Program-made: the position numbers and the translations under genes
Notes under the pieces: model-generated
The model's input: the letters and a program-made list of their open reading frames with translations, nothing else
Told to the model about the DNA's origin: nothing
Databases searched by the model: none
Shown here: positions 1 through 9,241 of the stretch, piece after piece
How the letters are laid out: each line of letters opens with the position of its first letter
How positions within the stretch are numbered: position 1 is the stretch's first letter
Assembly (NCBI GenBank): GCA_034189325.1
Contig: JAXHUM010000097.1
Location: forward strand, 1 to 28,647
DNA length: 28,647 nucleotides
Direction: 5' to 3'
Source: JAXHUM01 sp034189325
Lineage (GTDB): Bacteria; Desulfobacterota; DSM-4660; Desulfatiglandales; Desulfatiglandaceae

Positions 1-2
1 TC

Positions 3-410
3 AAAGAGGAGATCAACGGCATGATCGCTTCTTGGGTCTCTCAGGTATCTTACGAGCCCCCTTTGATTATGGTGGCGATCCATCCGAACAGATATTCTCA
101 CCATATGGTAAAGGAAAGCGGGCATTTCGTCTTGCACCTGGTGGGTCGGAGCCGAAGCGAACTGCTGGGCCGGTTCAAAGGTCCGGATCCTTCAGCCAAA
201 TTCGCCTCTATCGAGTGGAAGAGGGGAAAAACAGGTTGCCCGATCCTGGAGGATTGTCTCGCCTACCTCGAGTGTGATGTCCAGACAACAATCACTCCCG
301 GCAACCATACCCTCTTCCTAGGAGAGGTGAAAGAGGCTCAGGTTTTATCAGACCAGGAGGTGCCTTTCACCTCGCTGGACTATCGTGGGGTCTATGAGGG
401 AAAAGACTGA
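3..410 (+). CDS. Flavin reductase-like domain protein, 3' end (partial)
   Basis: The reading frame is open from the window edge, so the N-terminus lies outside; the visible part is about 135 residues ending at TGA 408-410. The segment around NGMIASWVSQVS followed by EPPLIMVAI matches the core of the flavin reductase (FMN-binding split-barrel) family, which binds FMN and often works with rubredoxin or as an NAD(P)H:flavin reductase in anaerobes. The later GNHTLFLGEV stretch also fits that fold. The ATG at position 21 is an internal Met, not the start, because the codons before it (KEEING) belong to the same conserved motif. The electron donor and substrate cannot be told from this part. Confidence 0.8.
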   Translation, partial: KEEINGMIASWVSQVSYEPPLIMVAIHPNRYSHHMVKESGHFVLHLVGRSRSELLGRFKGPDPSAKFASIEWKRGKTGCPILEDCLAYLECDVQTTITPGNHTLFLGEVKEAQVLSDQEVPFTSLDYRGVYEGKD

Positions 411-467
411 GGAAGGAGAGGGTGTGATGGGGGGTAAACCTCATGCATATTCCTCCCCAAATTTGCC

Positions 468-496
468 TTGACCTGGTCAATGGATAGGTTTATAGT
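468..496 (+). promoter_or_regulatory. Sigma70-type promoter of tRNA-Phe
   Basis: TTGACC (468-473) and TATAGT (491-496) are separated by exactly 17 bases, close to the sigma70 consensus. The predicted transcription start falls about 7-8 bases before the mature tRNA 5' end. Seen directly; use in vivo is inferred. Confidence 0.75.
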
Positions 497-510
497 ACGG
501 ACCCATTCCA

Positions 511-586
511 GCCGAGATAGCTCAGTCGGTAGAGCAGGGGACTGAAAATCCCCGTGTCCGCAGTTCGATTCTGCGTCTCGGCACCA
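511..586 (+). tRNA. tRNA-Phe (anticodon GAA)
   Basis: This is a 76-nt cloverleaf with the CCA tail encoded. The acceptor stem GCCGAGA pairs with TCTCGGC. The D arm contains AGCTCAGTCGGTAGAGC. The anticodon stem GGGGA/TCCCC holds the loop CTGAAAA with anticodon GAA, and the T arm contains GTTCGATTC. It stands alone between its own promoter and terminator, as a single-gene unit. Confidence 0.97.
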
Positions 587-601
587 GGAAGGTATTCTCT
601 T

Positions 602-638
602 AAAAGGGGCAGGCGATTTAGCCTGCCCCTTTTTATTT
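602..638 (+). terminator. Rho-independent terminator of tRNA-Phe
   Basis: A 13-bp stem (602-614 with 621-633, core GGGGCAGGC/GCCTGCCCC) has a 6-base loop and runs into a T-rich tract. It lies 16 bases past the tRNA CCA end. Confidence 0.9.
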
Positions 639-699
639 GGACCTGCAGGAGATAGGGTACGGGAAACAGACCTTGACTGAAAAGAAAATCAATGTTAGT

Positions 700-714
700 T
701 GGAAATAATTATCA
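700..714 (+). promoter_or_regulatory. Fur/PerR-type 7-1-7 operator upstream of the PerR-like gene
   Basis: TGGAAAT-A-ATTATCA is a 15-bp imperfect inverted repeat with the 7-1-7 layout of PerR/Fur boxes; the right half is a perfect ATTATCA. It lies 21 bases upstream of the TTG start of the regulator gene and downstream of a possible -35 (TTGACT, 673-678), which would suit autorepression. Layout and sequence are seen; the regulator that binds it is inferred. Confidence 0.6.
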
Positions 715-735
715 TTAAGGGAAAAGAGACCTCCA

Positions 736-1179
736 TTGGCAGACCCAAAAAAAAGATTTGAAATCATCATCCAAAAACTAAGGGATAACGGCCACAAGAT
801 AACACCTCAGCGGCTGGCTATTGTCAAAATCCTTGCTGAAAGCGAAGACCATCCCAGTGTTGAAAACATCCATGTACAGATAAAAAAAGACTTCCCGACA
901 ATGAGTCTTGCCACCGTATACAGAAATATTGTATTAATTAAATCATTGGGTGAGGTTCTGGAATTAGGGTTCCCGGATGGGAGTAATCGATATGATGGAA
1001 ACAAGCCTAACCCCCATCCACACGTTATCTGTATCAAGTGCAAAAAAATTGTCGATCCAGACCTGGATAGCCTGGATGAAATGAAAAAAGAGGTCGCATC
1101 AGAGACTAATTTTGAAATTCTGAATCACAGGTTGGACTTTTTCGGTATATGCAGCGATTGTTTGGCAGAGAAAGTTTGA
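736..1179 (+). CDS. perR: PerR-type peroxide-sensing Fur-family repressor
   Basis: This 147-residue Fur-family protein has an N-terminal winged helix (about residues 1-85, including TPQR and SLATVYRN) and a C-terminal dimerisation/metal domain. Two CxxC pairs (C99/C102 and C139/C142) form the structural zinc site. H39, D87, H94, H96 and D107 line up, with a steady 2-3 residue offset, with the five Fe/Mn ligands of Bacillus PerR, including the Asp in KIVD. Peroxide oxidises ligand histidines in that family and releases DNA. The start is TTG at 736; no ATG occurs before residue 56 in this frame. It lies 215 bases upstream of katG in the same direction, and both have matching upstream operators. 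A Fur assignment is possible but fits the metal-site residues less well. Confidence 0.85.
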   Translation: MADPKKRFEIIIQKLRDNGHKITPQRLAIVKILAESEDHPSVENIHVQIKKDFPTMSLATVYRNIVLIKSLGEVLELGFPDGSNRYDGNKPNPHPHVICIKCKKIVDPDLDSLDEMKKEVASETNFEILNHRLDFFGICSDCLAEKV

Positions 1180-1199
1180 TATATTTTTTTACCGTTAAT

Positions 1200-1220
1200 T
1201 GATAGTCGTTATCATATAAT
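1200..1220 (+). promoter_or_regulatory. katG promoter -10 with abutting Fur/PerR-type operator
   Basis: TGATAGT-C-GTTATCA (1200-1214) is a 7-1-7 inverted repeat with outer TGATA/TATCA half sites. It directly abuts a perfect TATAAT at 1215-1220. A convincing -35 at 17 bases is not evident. A repressor bound here would cover the promoter spacer, which fits peroxide-inducible katG. The leader to the katG start is about 170 bases. Confidence 0.65.
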
Positions 1221-1394
1221 ATTTTGTTTCTATTATTAAAGTGAATCAGGGGGCATCTGTCTGAAAAGAATAAACTGACCAAGATCAATCGATAAGTCAT
1301 CTAAAATTTACTAGATAAAGGGGCACCCAAAGACTCTATCAAAGCAACAGGGTGCATAAATTCAAATAAATAGCGAACGATAGGAGGAAGCCTT

Positions 1395-3578
<2,184 letters not shown>

Positions 3579-3709
3579 TCGTGGCATACACTTCTTGGAG
3601 GGCTCCTGAAGTGCATGCTGGTCTACAAATCCCATGATCAGGAACCGATAACTGTCATGAACTGACGGATCTCTTGAACGCTCACGGGGGCCATGAGGAA
3701 CATACGAGC

Positions 3710-3749
3710 GCGGCGTTTCAACACAATTTGAAACGCCGCCCTTTGTTTA
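3710..3749 (+). terminator. Rho-independent terminator after katG
   Basis: A perfect 12-bp stem (3710-3721 with 3728-3739, core GGCGTTTCAA/TTGAAACGCC) with a 6-base loop is followed by the T-rich CCCTTTGTTT. It lies 130 bases past the katG stop. Confidence 0.8.
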
Positions 3750-4039
3750 GGCCCTCAGAGTCGTCTGCTCACAGAATCGGAGCCGAAACAGAGCGCTTTG
3801 GGGGGGACACCTTTCGCCCGGCTCCCAGGCCCACTTTAGTCAGGCGTTGAATAGCGGAAGAAGCTGTGATACAGAGGAGAAACCCAAACAATGTATAGGA
3901 TCTTAGGTGGCTTCAAAGGCAGGGGGAGGCCCCAGCCGTGTAAGGAGGATGCCTAAACAGGGGCCCCTCACTCTTGCATAGTTTGTCAGCAATTATAATC
4001 CTGTACGATTTCTCAAAATGCATCAAAACGGAGGATAGA
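3750..4039. other. Non-coding stretch before the small secreted protein
   Basis: I find no convincing gene here. Near its 3' end is a perfect TATAAT (3994-3999), about 46 bases before the next start. The nearest -35-like hexamer, TTGCAT (3974-3979), is only 14 bases away, so the promoter is tentative. A palindromic GGGGCCCC lies at 3960-3967. Confidence 0.35.
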
Positions 4040-4489
4040 ATGAAATTCCTTAAAATGTTTTTCCTGGTAATGTTGTTTTTGCTCGGATCATCAATGGCTG
4101 CTGCAGGTGATTTTGACTGGATGAGGGATTTTAATAGGGAAGCTGAAAATAACATGTCGGAATTTAGGGTAAGACTTGCCGCCCGTTTTAACGTAGGCGA
4201 TATGCAAATCAAGACCGTGCTCAGTAACGTTGAAAAACCGTCAGACGCCTTTGTCTTGTTTCGGCTTGGAGAGATGTCAAACTGCCCCATGGACCGCGTT
4301 GTCGAAAAATACAAAGCTCAGAAGGAGAGAGGTTGGGGAGTCTTCGCCAAGAGCCTTGGCATAAAGCCGGGATCGAAAGATTTCCACGCCTTAAAACAGG
4401 GGCACGATCTCTACGACGGCAATGGCGGAAAGGGCAAGAAATCAAAAGGCAAGGGCAAGAGATCGAAAAAGGGAAAGGATCGTTACTAA
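4040..4489 (+). CDS. Small secreted protein with Lys/Gly-rich C-terminal tail
   Basis: This 149-residue protein is predicted to be exported: MKFLKMFFLVMLFLLGSS is a typical signal peptide, ending near AAAG. The start at 4040 is preferred over an in-frame ATG at 3974 because GGAGG (4030-4034) is placed for it and the signal peptide begins there. The mature part (about residues 24-125) is soluble and probably helical, with a tract of the type EKYKAQKERGWGVFAKSLGI then KPGSKDFHALK. That resembles a segment I recall from small exported proteins of Geobacter-like bacteria, but I cannot name the family. The last 22 residues are almost only Lys, Gly, Ser and Arg (KGKKSKGKGKRSKKGK), strongly basic and perhaps able to bind polyanions. 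Function is unknown. Confidence 0.75.
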   Translation: MKFLKMFFLVMLFLLGSSMAAAGDFDWMRDFNREAENNMSEFRVRLAARFNVGDMQIKTVLSNVEKPSDAFVLFRLGEMSNCPMDRVVEKYKAQKERGWGVFAKSLGIKPGSKDFHALKQGHDLYDGNGGKGKKSKGKGKRSKKGKDRY

Positions 4490-4594
4490 AGGGCTCCTAG
4501 ACAATTTTCTCCCAGGCTCCAGGTCTGGGGAGGCGCAAAAAAACACCTAAGAAGGGAGATTGATGATATAGGGGCGAAGACGGATTCGGCAAGA

Positions 4595-5365
4595 ATGAGA
4601 AGGATGACACAGATCACAATACTGATCGTCTTATTCGGCCTACTGGAGAGCACCTGCCGAGGGGACTATTTCGATGCCGACTATATTGTCCTGTTGCATG
4701 GTCTGGCGCGATCAAAACAGTCGATGTCAAGACTTGAAGCCCGCCTTTCTGCTGAAGGTTTTAGGGTATTGAATATCGACTACCCTTCACGGTCAAAAGG
4801 GATTCAGGCCCTGGCCGAAGAGACTATTAAGCAGGCAATTTTATGTTGCCGAGACAAGGGCGCCAAAAAAATACACTTTGTCACCCATTCAATGGGCGGT
4901 ATTCTGGTTCGATGCTATCTCAAACAGCACGATCTCCCGGAGCTGGGACGGGTGGTTATGCTCAGCCCTCCGAACGGCGGCAGTGAAGTTGTCGACATGT
5001 TTAGAGACTGGTCTTTTTTTAGATGGGTGAACGGCCCGGCAGGAGAAGAGCTCGGGACCGACCAGAATAGCCTCCCCAAGAAACTGGGACCTGTGGATTT
5101 TGAGCTGGGTGTCATTACCGGGGATAGGAGCCTGAACCTATTGCTGTCATGTATTATTCCAGGACCGGATGACGGGAAGGTCTCGGTGCGTAGTGCCAAG
5201 GTTAAAGGTATGAAGGATTTCCTGGTGATTCATACATCCCATCCCTTTATCATGCAAAACTTGAAGGTCATTGAACAGACCGCCCATTTTCTAAAACAGG
5301 GAAAATTTATAGATGAACCTCCCAAGAACCGGTTGAGGAGGGCCGATCAAGAAGAAGACCTTTAG
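4595..5365 (+). CDS. Exported alpha/beta hydrolase, lipase-like
   Basis: This 256-residue alpha/beta-hydrolase has a hydrophobic N-terminal export signal (residues 5-18). The oxyanion-loop motif LLHGLARS (33-40) precedes the nucleophile elbow THSMGG with Ser99, in place of the usual GHSMGG. Asp192 or Asp193 and His216 (TSHPFIM) complete a plausible triad. The early HGLARS and later SPPNGGSEV resemble bacterial triacylglycerol lipase/PGAP1-like hydrolases that act on lipids or esters in the envelope; the substrate is unknown. The Cys at residue 21 is not in a good lipobox. It may belong to the same transcription unit as the dehydrogenase and Nudix genes downstream, 53 and 12 bases apart. The start has only a weak ribosome site; an ATG three codons later is an alternative. 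Confidence 0.8.
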   Translation: MRRMTQITILIVLFGLLESTCRGDYFDADYIVLLHGLARSKQSMSRLEARLSAEGFRVLNIDYPSRSKGIQALAEETIKQAILCCRDKGAKKIHFVTHSMGGILVRCYLKQHDLPELGRVVMLSPPNGGSEVVDMFRDWSFFRWVNGPAGEELGTDQNSLPKKLGPVDFELGVITGDRSLNLLLSCIIPGPDDGKVSVRSAKVKGMKDFLVIHTSHPFIMQNLKVIEQTAHFLKQGKFIDEPPKNRLRRADQEEDL

Positions 5366-5418
5366 CTGTATTGTCGGTCGATTTCGATGGTTTTGTGTCG
5401 GATAGGAGTCTGAATAAC

Positions 5419-6447
5419 ATGAAAGCCATGGCACTCAAGGAGATAGCAAGTCTCAAGGAAAACAGCCATCCTCTCCAAATGATGGAGTTTTCGGATCCTA
5501 CCCCTAGAGATAAGGAAGTCCTGGTCAAGGTTTCGACCTGCGGCGTCTGCCACACCGAGCTGGATGAGATTGAGGGACGAACGCCGCCCCCCCGCTTCCC
5601 CGTGATTTTGGGTCATGAAGTTGTGGGACGGGTTGAACAGAAGGGCGATAGCGCCGACAAATTCATGATCGGAGACCGGGTGGGGATCGGATGGATCCAT
5701 TCAGCCTGCGGAAGGTGCCGATTCTGTCTCAAGGGAGATGAGAACTTATGTCCGGAATTCAGGGCCACGGGCAGAGACGCGGACGGGGGTTATGCCGAGT
5801 ATATGGTCGTGCACGAAGACTTTGCCTTTAGAATTCCCGACCTTTTTTCAGATGCAGAGGCCGCCCCGCTTCTATGTGCCGGCGCCATAGGCCACCGCTC
5901 CCTCAAATTAGCCGATATGGAGGATGGTCTTAATCTCGGATTGACCGGCTTTGGGGCATCAGCCCATCTGGTCCTTATGATGGCGAGGCACCAATACCCC
6001 AAGGCCAAGCTCTTTGTCTTTGCAAGGAACGAACGGGAAAGGGACTTTGCAAGGGAATTAGGGGCGATCTGGGCGGGAGATACAGGAGATAGATCGCCTG
6101 AGAATCTGGATTGCATCATCGATACGACACCTGCGTGGAAACCTGTCCTGGAGGGCCTGAAGAACTTGAGACCCGGGGGAAGGATTGTCATCAATGCGAT
6201 CAGAAAAGAAGAGGGGGACAAGAATTATCTCTTGAACATCGATTACCCCACGCACCTCTGGCTTGAAAAGGAAATCAAGAGCGTTGCCAACGTGGCACGG
6301 GCCGATATTGGAGAATTCCTGCAACTGGCGGAACAGATCCCTATTGTTCCGGAGGTTCAGGAATTTCGCTTGGAGGATGCGAACATGGCCTTGATGGAAC
6401 TCAAACAACGGAAGATACGTGGTGCCAAGGTGCTGAGAATAGACTAA
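5419..6447 (+). CDS. Zinc-dependent alcohol dehydrogenase (MDR family)
   Basis: This 342-residue medium-chain dehydrogenase oxidises an alcohol or reduces an aldehyde with NAD(P). Catalytic zinc ligands are C41 (CGVCHTE), H66 in GHEVVG, and C153. The structural zinc lobe has all four cysteines (C97, C100, C103, C111). The coenzyme fold begins at GFGASAH (177-183), a variant of GxGxxG also seen in propanol-preferring AdhA-type enzymes. The ATG at 5419 has AGGAG 10 bases upstream; the frame extends back to a TTG at 5371, but without a ribosome site or family similarity. Substrate preference cannot be told. The next gene, a Nudix hydrolase, follows after 12 bases. Confidence 0.9.
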   Translation: MKAMALKEIASLKENSHPLQMMEFSDPTPRDKEVLVKVSTCGVCHTELDEIEGRTPPPRFPVILGHEVVGRVEQKGDSADKFMIGDRVGIGWIHSACGRCRFCLKGDENLCPEFRATGRDADGGYAEYMVVHEDFAFRIPDLFSDAEAAPLLCAGAIGHRSLKLADMEDGLNLGLTGFGASAHLVLMMARHQYPKAKLFVFARNERERDFARELGAIWAGDTGDRSPENLDCIIDTTPAWKPVLEGLKNLRPGGRIVINAIRKEEGDKNYLLNIDYPTHLWLEKEIKSVANVARADIGEFLQLAEQIPIVPEVQEFRLEDANMALMELKQRKIRGAKVLRID

Positions 6448-6459
6448 AGGAAAAAGTAG

Positions 6460-6975
6460 ATGGAATTCAAATTCTGCCCTTTATGCGGTCATAGTCTCGA
6501 ATTCCTTATGGATGACGGCAGGAAAAGGGCCTATTGTGTATCGTGTCATCAATTCCATTATCGAAACCCAACCGTCGGGGTGGCGGTGGTTATTGTGGAA
6601 GGTTGGAACTTGCTCCTCACCAAGCGGCTAGGGTCTTACGAGGGGATGTGGTGCATTCCCTGTGGTCATGTTGAATGGGACGAAGATATCCGTGAATCGG
6701 CCCGGCGGGAGGTGCAGGAGGAAACAGGCCTGGTCGTGTCTTTGGGTCCGGTTTTTGATGCCCATTCAAATTTCCACGACAGGGAAAAACAGACCGTGGG
6801 TGTGTGGTTTTTGGGAAAGAGGAGAGGGGGAGAGCTGCGACCGGGGTCGGATGCGTCCGAGGCGGGCTTTTTCTCTCTCGATGACCTGCCCGGCCCTATG
6901 GCGTTCCCAACCGATATCCTGGTGTGTGAAAAACTGAGGGGTTGTCTTGAATCCGGGACCCTGCCCGGTTTTTAG
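6460..6975 (+). CDS. Nudix hydrolase with N-terminal zinc ribbon
   Basis: This 171-residue protein opens with a zinc ribbon (C6, C9, C26, C29), followed by a Nudix domain. The Nudix box is complete at residues 69-91 (G69, E75, R83-E84, E87-E88, G90), so metal-dependent cleavage of a nucleoside diphosphate linked to another group is expected. The zinc ribbon recalls NADH pyrophosphatase NudC, but I do not see the SQPWPFPxS signature that marks NudC, so NAD(H) should not be assumed. Start ATG 6460 has AAAGGA upstream. It is probably co-transcribed with the alcohol dehydrogenase before it. Confidence 0.85.
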   Translation: MEFKFCPLCGHSLEFLMDDGRKRAYCVSCHQFHYRNPTVGVAVVIVEGWNLLLTKRLGSYEGMWCIPCGHVEWDEDIRESARREVQEETGLVVSLGPVFDAHSNFHDREKQTVGVWFLGKRRGGELRPGSDASEAGFFSLDDLPGPMAFPTDILVCEKLRGCLESGTLPGF

Positions 6976-7101
6976 TCTTAACGGTCTCGCAGAAAGTCCC
7001 GTATCTCCGTTACGTTGTATCCTTCATTACTGCAGCGTAGGATAACGACGCCTCATCCTTCACGATTTACACGCATTGGTTCTGAACATCTTGCGGAACC
7101 G

Positions 7102-8283
7102 TCAGTCTTGTCTGGATAAGAGACTGGTCTTGATGCGGGGAATCAAATTCTTGTGGCATTGGCTCAGAAAGTATTCGTCCGTCATGCCGGCGATAAAATC
7201 ACGAACGATCCCTGCCTGAGGTGTCTCATCCACGTATTGCTGAGACATGCCTTGCAGAAATTCCCGATAGATATCAGAGTCTTCGTTCCCCTTCTTCAGA
7301 TCACGATAGTATTTTTCAAACAGCAGCTCAAACATCAGTCTTACTTTGGGCGTCTGTTCTTTGACGCTCGCGTCTCTGTAAATATGCTCTTGATTGAACT
7401 CCTTGAGCTGACGTAAGGCCTCTCCGACTTCATGGCTGAAACAGACATGCGCCTTATCCACGCTGTTGGCCACGAGGTCTTCGACAAGGGTATAGACGAT
7501 GGTCCCGTTACTGTCCCCAAGAACGCGACGGCATGCCTTTGGAATGTCTCCCCTTGACACAACGCCGAGCCTGATGGCGTCTTCAATATCCCTGCCGATA
7601 TAGCTGATGGTGTCGGCTATTCTGACGACACAGCCCTCCAAGGTCATCGGGAGGACATTGACCGAGGGATCTCTCCATTTCTGTGTAACCTCCTGTTCCA
7701 GGATGTCGAAGCTCTTCTCCTTTCGGGGTTCCAGGGCTTGGGAGTGCAACTCTCCATCGTGGCAAAAAATACCGTCAAGGACCTGCAAGGTCAGGTTCCA
7801 TCCTTTCCCCTTCCGCTCGATCTCCTGCAAGGCCCGCACGCTCTGGAGGTTGTGAAGAAACGCCCCGATATGGTGTGACAGGCACATATCAGAGAGAAAC
7901 TTCTCTCCATCATGGCCGAAAGGTGTGTGTCCGATATCGTGTCCCAGGGCGATGGCCTCGATCAGGTCTTCATTAAGCCTGAGAAGACGCCCGACAGTAC
8001 GGGCAATCTTGGACACAAGTTGGACATGGAGGACCCGGTGGGTGATATGATCGTTTTTGATGAGATAAAAGACCTGGGTCTTATCTATGTAACGGGAATA
8101 AGCCAGAGAATGAAGTATCCTGTCGGCGTCAACGGAAAAATTTTGCCTGTGGCCCCTTGCGACCGCAGATTCTTCCCTTTTTCTGACCGCATTCCTGCTC
8201 AAACAGGCGTAAGGGGAGAGAACCTGCTCTTCCCTCTCGTCAAGTGTCGTTCTTAGGTTGTATAAAAGCTCGTTTTCGTTCAC
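7102..8283 (-). CDS. dgt: dGTPase-like dNTP triphosphohydrolase (HD domain)
   Basis: This 393-residue HD-domain protein is of the type that hydrolyses dNTPs to the nucleoside and tripolyphosphate. The N-terminal signature DRILHSLAYSRYIDKTQVF matches the usual dGTPase opening. The metal-binding HD residues are H86 (VLHVQLV), H115-D116 (GHDIGHTPFGH) and D225 (RIADTISY). Length is that of the shorter dGTPase-like group. The start is GTG at 8283 (complement strand); the ribosome site is unclear, with GAAGAGG almost touching the GTG. It follows the crotonase gene by 36 bases and is probably co-transcribed with it. Nucleotide specificity cannot be read from the sequence. Confidence 0.9.
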   Translation of the reverse strand: MNENELLYNLRTTLDEREEQVLSPYACLSRNAVRKREESAVARGHRQNFSVDADRILHSLAYSRYIDKTQVFYLIKNDHITHRVLHVQLVSKIARTVGRLLRLNEDLIEAIALGHDIGHTPFGHDGEKFLSDMCLSHHIGAFLHNLQSVRALQEIERKGKGWNLTLQVLDGIFCHDGELHSQALEPRKEKSFDILEQEVTQKWRDPSVNVLPMTLEGCVVRIADTISYIGRDIEDAIRLGVVSRGDIPKACRRVLGDSNGTIVYTLVEDLVANSVDKAHVCFSHEVGEALRQLKEFNQEHIYRDASVKEQTPKVRLMFELLFEKYYRDLKKGNEDSDIYREFLQGMSQQYVDETPQAGIVRDFIAGMTDEYFLSQCHKNLIPRIKTSLLSRQD

Positions 8284-8319
8284 CTCTTCGCGCCTTTTCT
8301 TCGGAAAATGCCGGGTTGG

Positions 8320-9123
8320 TTATCTCCCCTTAAACAGGGGTTTCCGCTTTTCAAGAAAAGCATTGACCGCCTCTCGGTGATCTTCCGTATGTGCACATTG
8401 GTATTGGAGGTGGATAGCCAGATCGAGGGCGGATCCGAAATCCATATTTATCGACTCATTGAGCTGCTTCTTTATAAACTCGATCGACTTGGGACCATGC
8501 GCCAATCTCGATGCCAAGGCCCAGGCCGTGGGGATCAGTTCATCAGGAGCTACCACTTGTTCAACAAGGCCGATTCTTTCCGCCTCGTGAGCGTCCACCA
8601 GGTCTCCGGTGAAGGAAAGAAGCTTGGCCCGTCCCAGGCCGATGAGTCGCGGCATAAGATAGGCCCCTGCCTCGGGCACGAGCCCCATCCTTACAAAGAA
8701 CTGACCCAGTTGGGCCTCTTCCGATACGATCCTGATATCACAGGCCAAGGCCAGATCAAGACCGGCACCTACGGCGTGTCCGTTGATTGCGGCTATTGCC
8801 GGTTTTTCCATCTCAAAGAGGGCCTTGTAAAACAGATCAGCCTGCTTCATGTAGTCATAGAAGTCCGATGAACTCTTACCGGCAAGAGGCTTGAGGTCCT
8901 TTTCTACATCTCCCCCGGCCAGAAAAGCCCTCCCCGCGCCGGTTATGATCAGGGCCCTGATATCCTGGTCTTTCTGAATATCATCCAAGGCCTCGATGAG
9001 ATCACAAATGAGTTCCGGACTCATGGCGTTAAGCTTCTCAGGTCTATTCAGAGTGATTGTGGCGACTCTCTCTTTTTTCTCGATGATGATCGTGTCCAAG
9101 GTTCTTGTCGTCGGCTCCGTCAT
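8320..9123 (-). CDS. Enoyl-CoA hydratase/isomerase (crotonase) family, atypical active site
   Basis: This 267-residue crotonase-fold protein acts on a CoA thioester. The oxyanion-hole regions are present: AFLAGGDV (66-73) and NGHAVGAGLDLA (114-125). Compared with rat enoyl-CoA hydratase, the position of Glu144 is Asp123 and that of Glu164 is Phe143. An acidic residue instead appears in GLVPEAG (Glu151), where isomerase-type members such as PaaG carry their catalytic Asp. An isomerase or another crotonase reaction is therefore as likely as hydration. GGAGG stands 7 bases before the ATG. A terminator separates it from the dehydratase-like pair upstream; the dNTPase gene follows after 36 bases. 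Confidence 0.88.
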   Translation of the reverse strand: MTEPTTRTLDTIIIEKKERVATITLNRPEKLNAMSPELICDLIEALDDIQKDQDIRALIITGAGRAFLAGGDVEKDLKPLAGKSSSDFYDYMKQADLFYKALFEMEKPAIAAINGHAVGAGLDLALACDIRIVSEEAQLGQFFVRMGLVPEAGAYLMPRLIGLGRAKLLSFTGDLVDAHEAERIGLVEQVVAPDELIPTAWALASRLAHGPKSIEFIKKQLNESINMDFGSALDLAIHLQYQCAHTEDHREAVNAFLEKRKPLFKGR

Positions 9124-9156
9124 CTAAAAACCTCCGTTGCAGAAAATTCTTGCTAC

Positions 9157-9200
9157 AAAATCACGAGGCACATTATCCGGCTGATAGTGTGCCTCGTGAT
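9157..9200 (-). terminator. Rho-independent terminator after the dehydratase-like pair
   Basis: A perfect 13-bp stem (9160-9172 with 9188-9200, core CACGAGGCACA/TGTGCCTCGTG) has an inner TATC/GATA extension. On the minus strand it runs into TTTTG. It lies 42 bases past the stop at 9242 and ahead of the crotonase gene. Confidence 0.75.
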
Positions 9201-9241
9201 ACAAATGAACGGCTATGATGTAGTATCTCGCAGTCGGCAGC

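Noticed and set aside
5371..5418. Upstream TTG start for the alcohol dehydrogenase
   Set aside because: The extension has no ribosome site, and the ATG at 5419 has AGGAG at a suitable distance.
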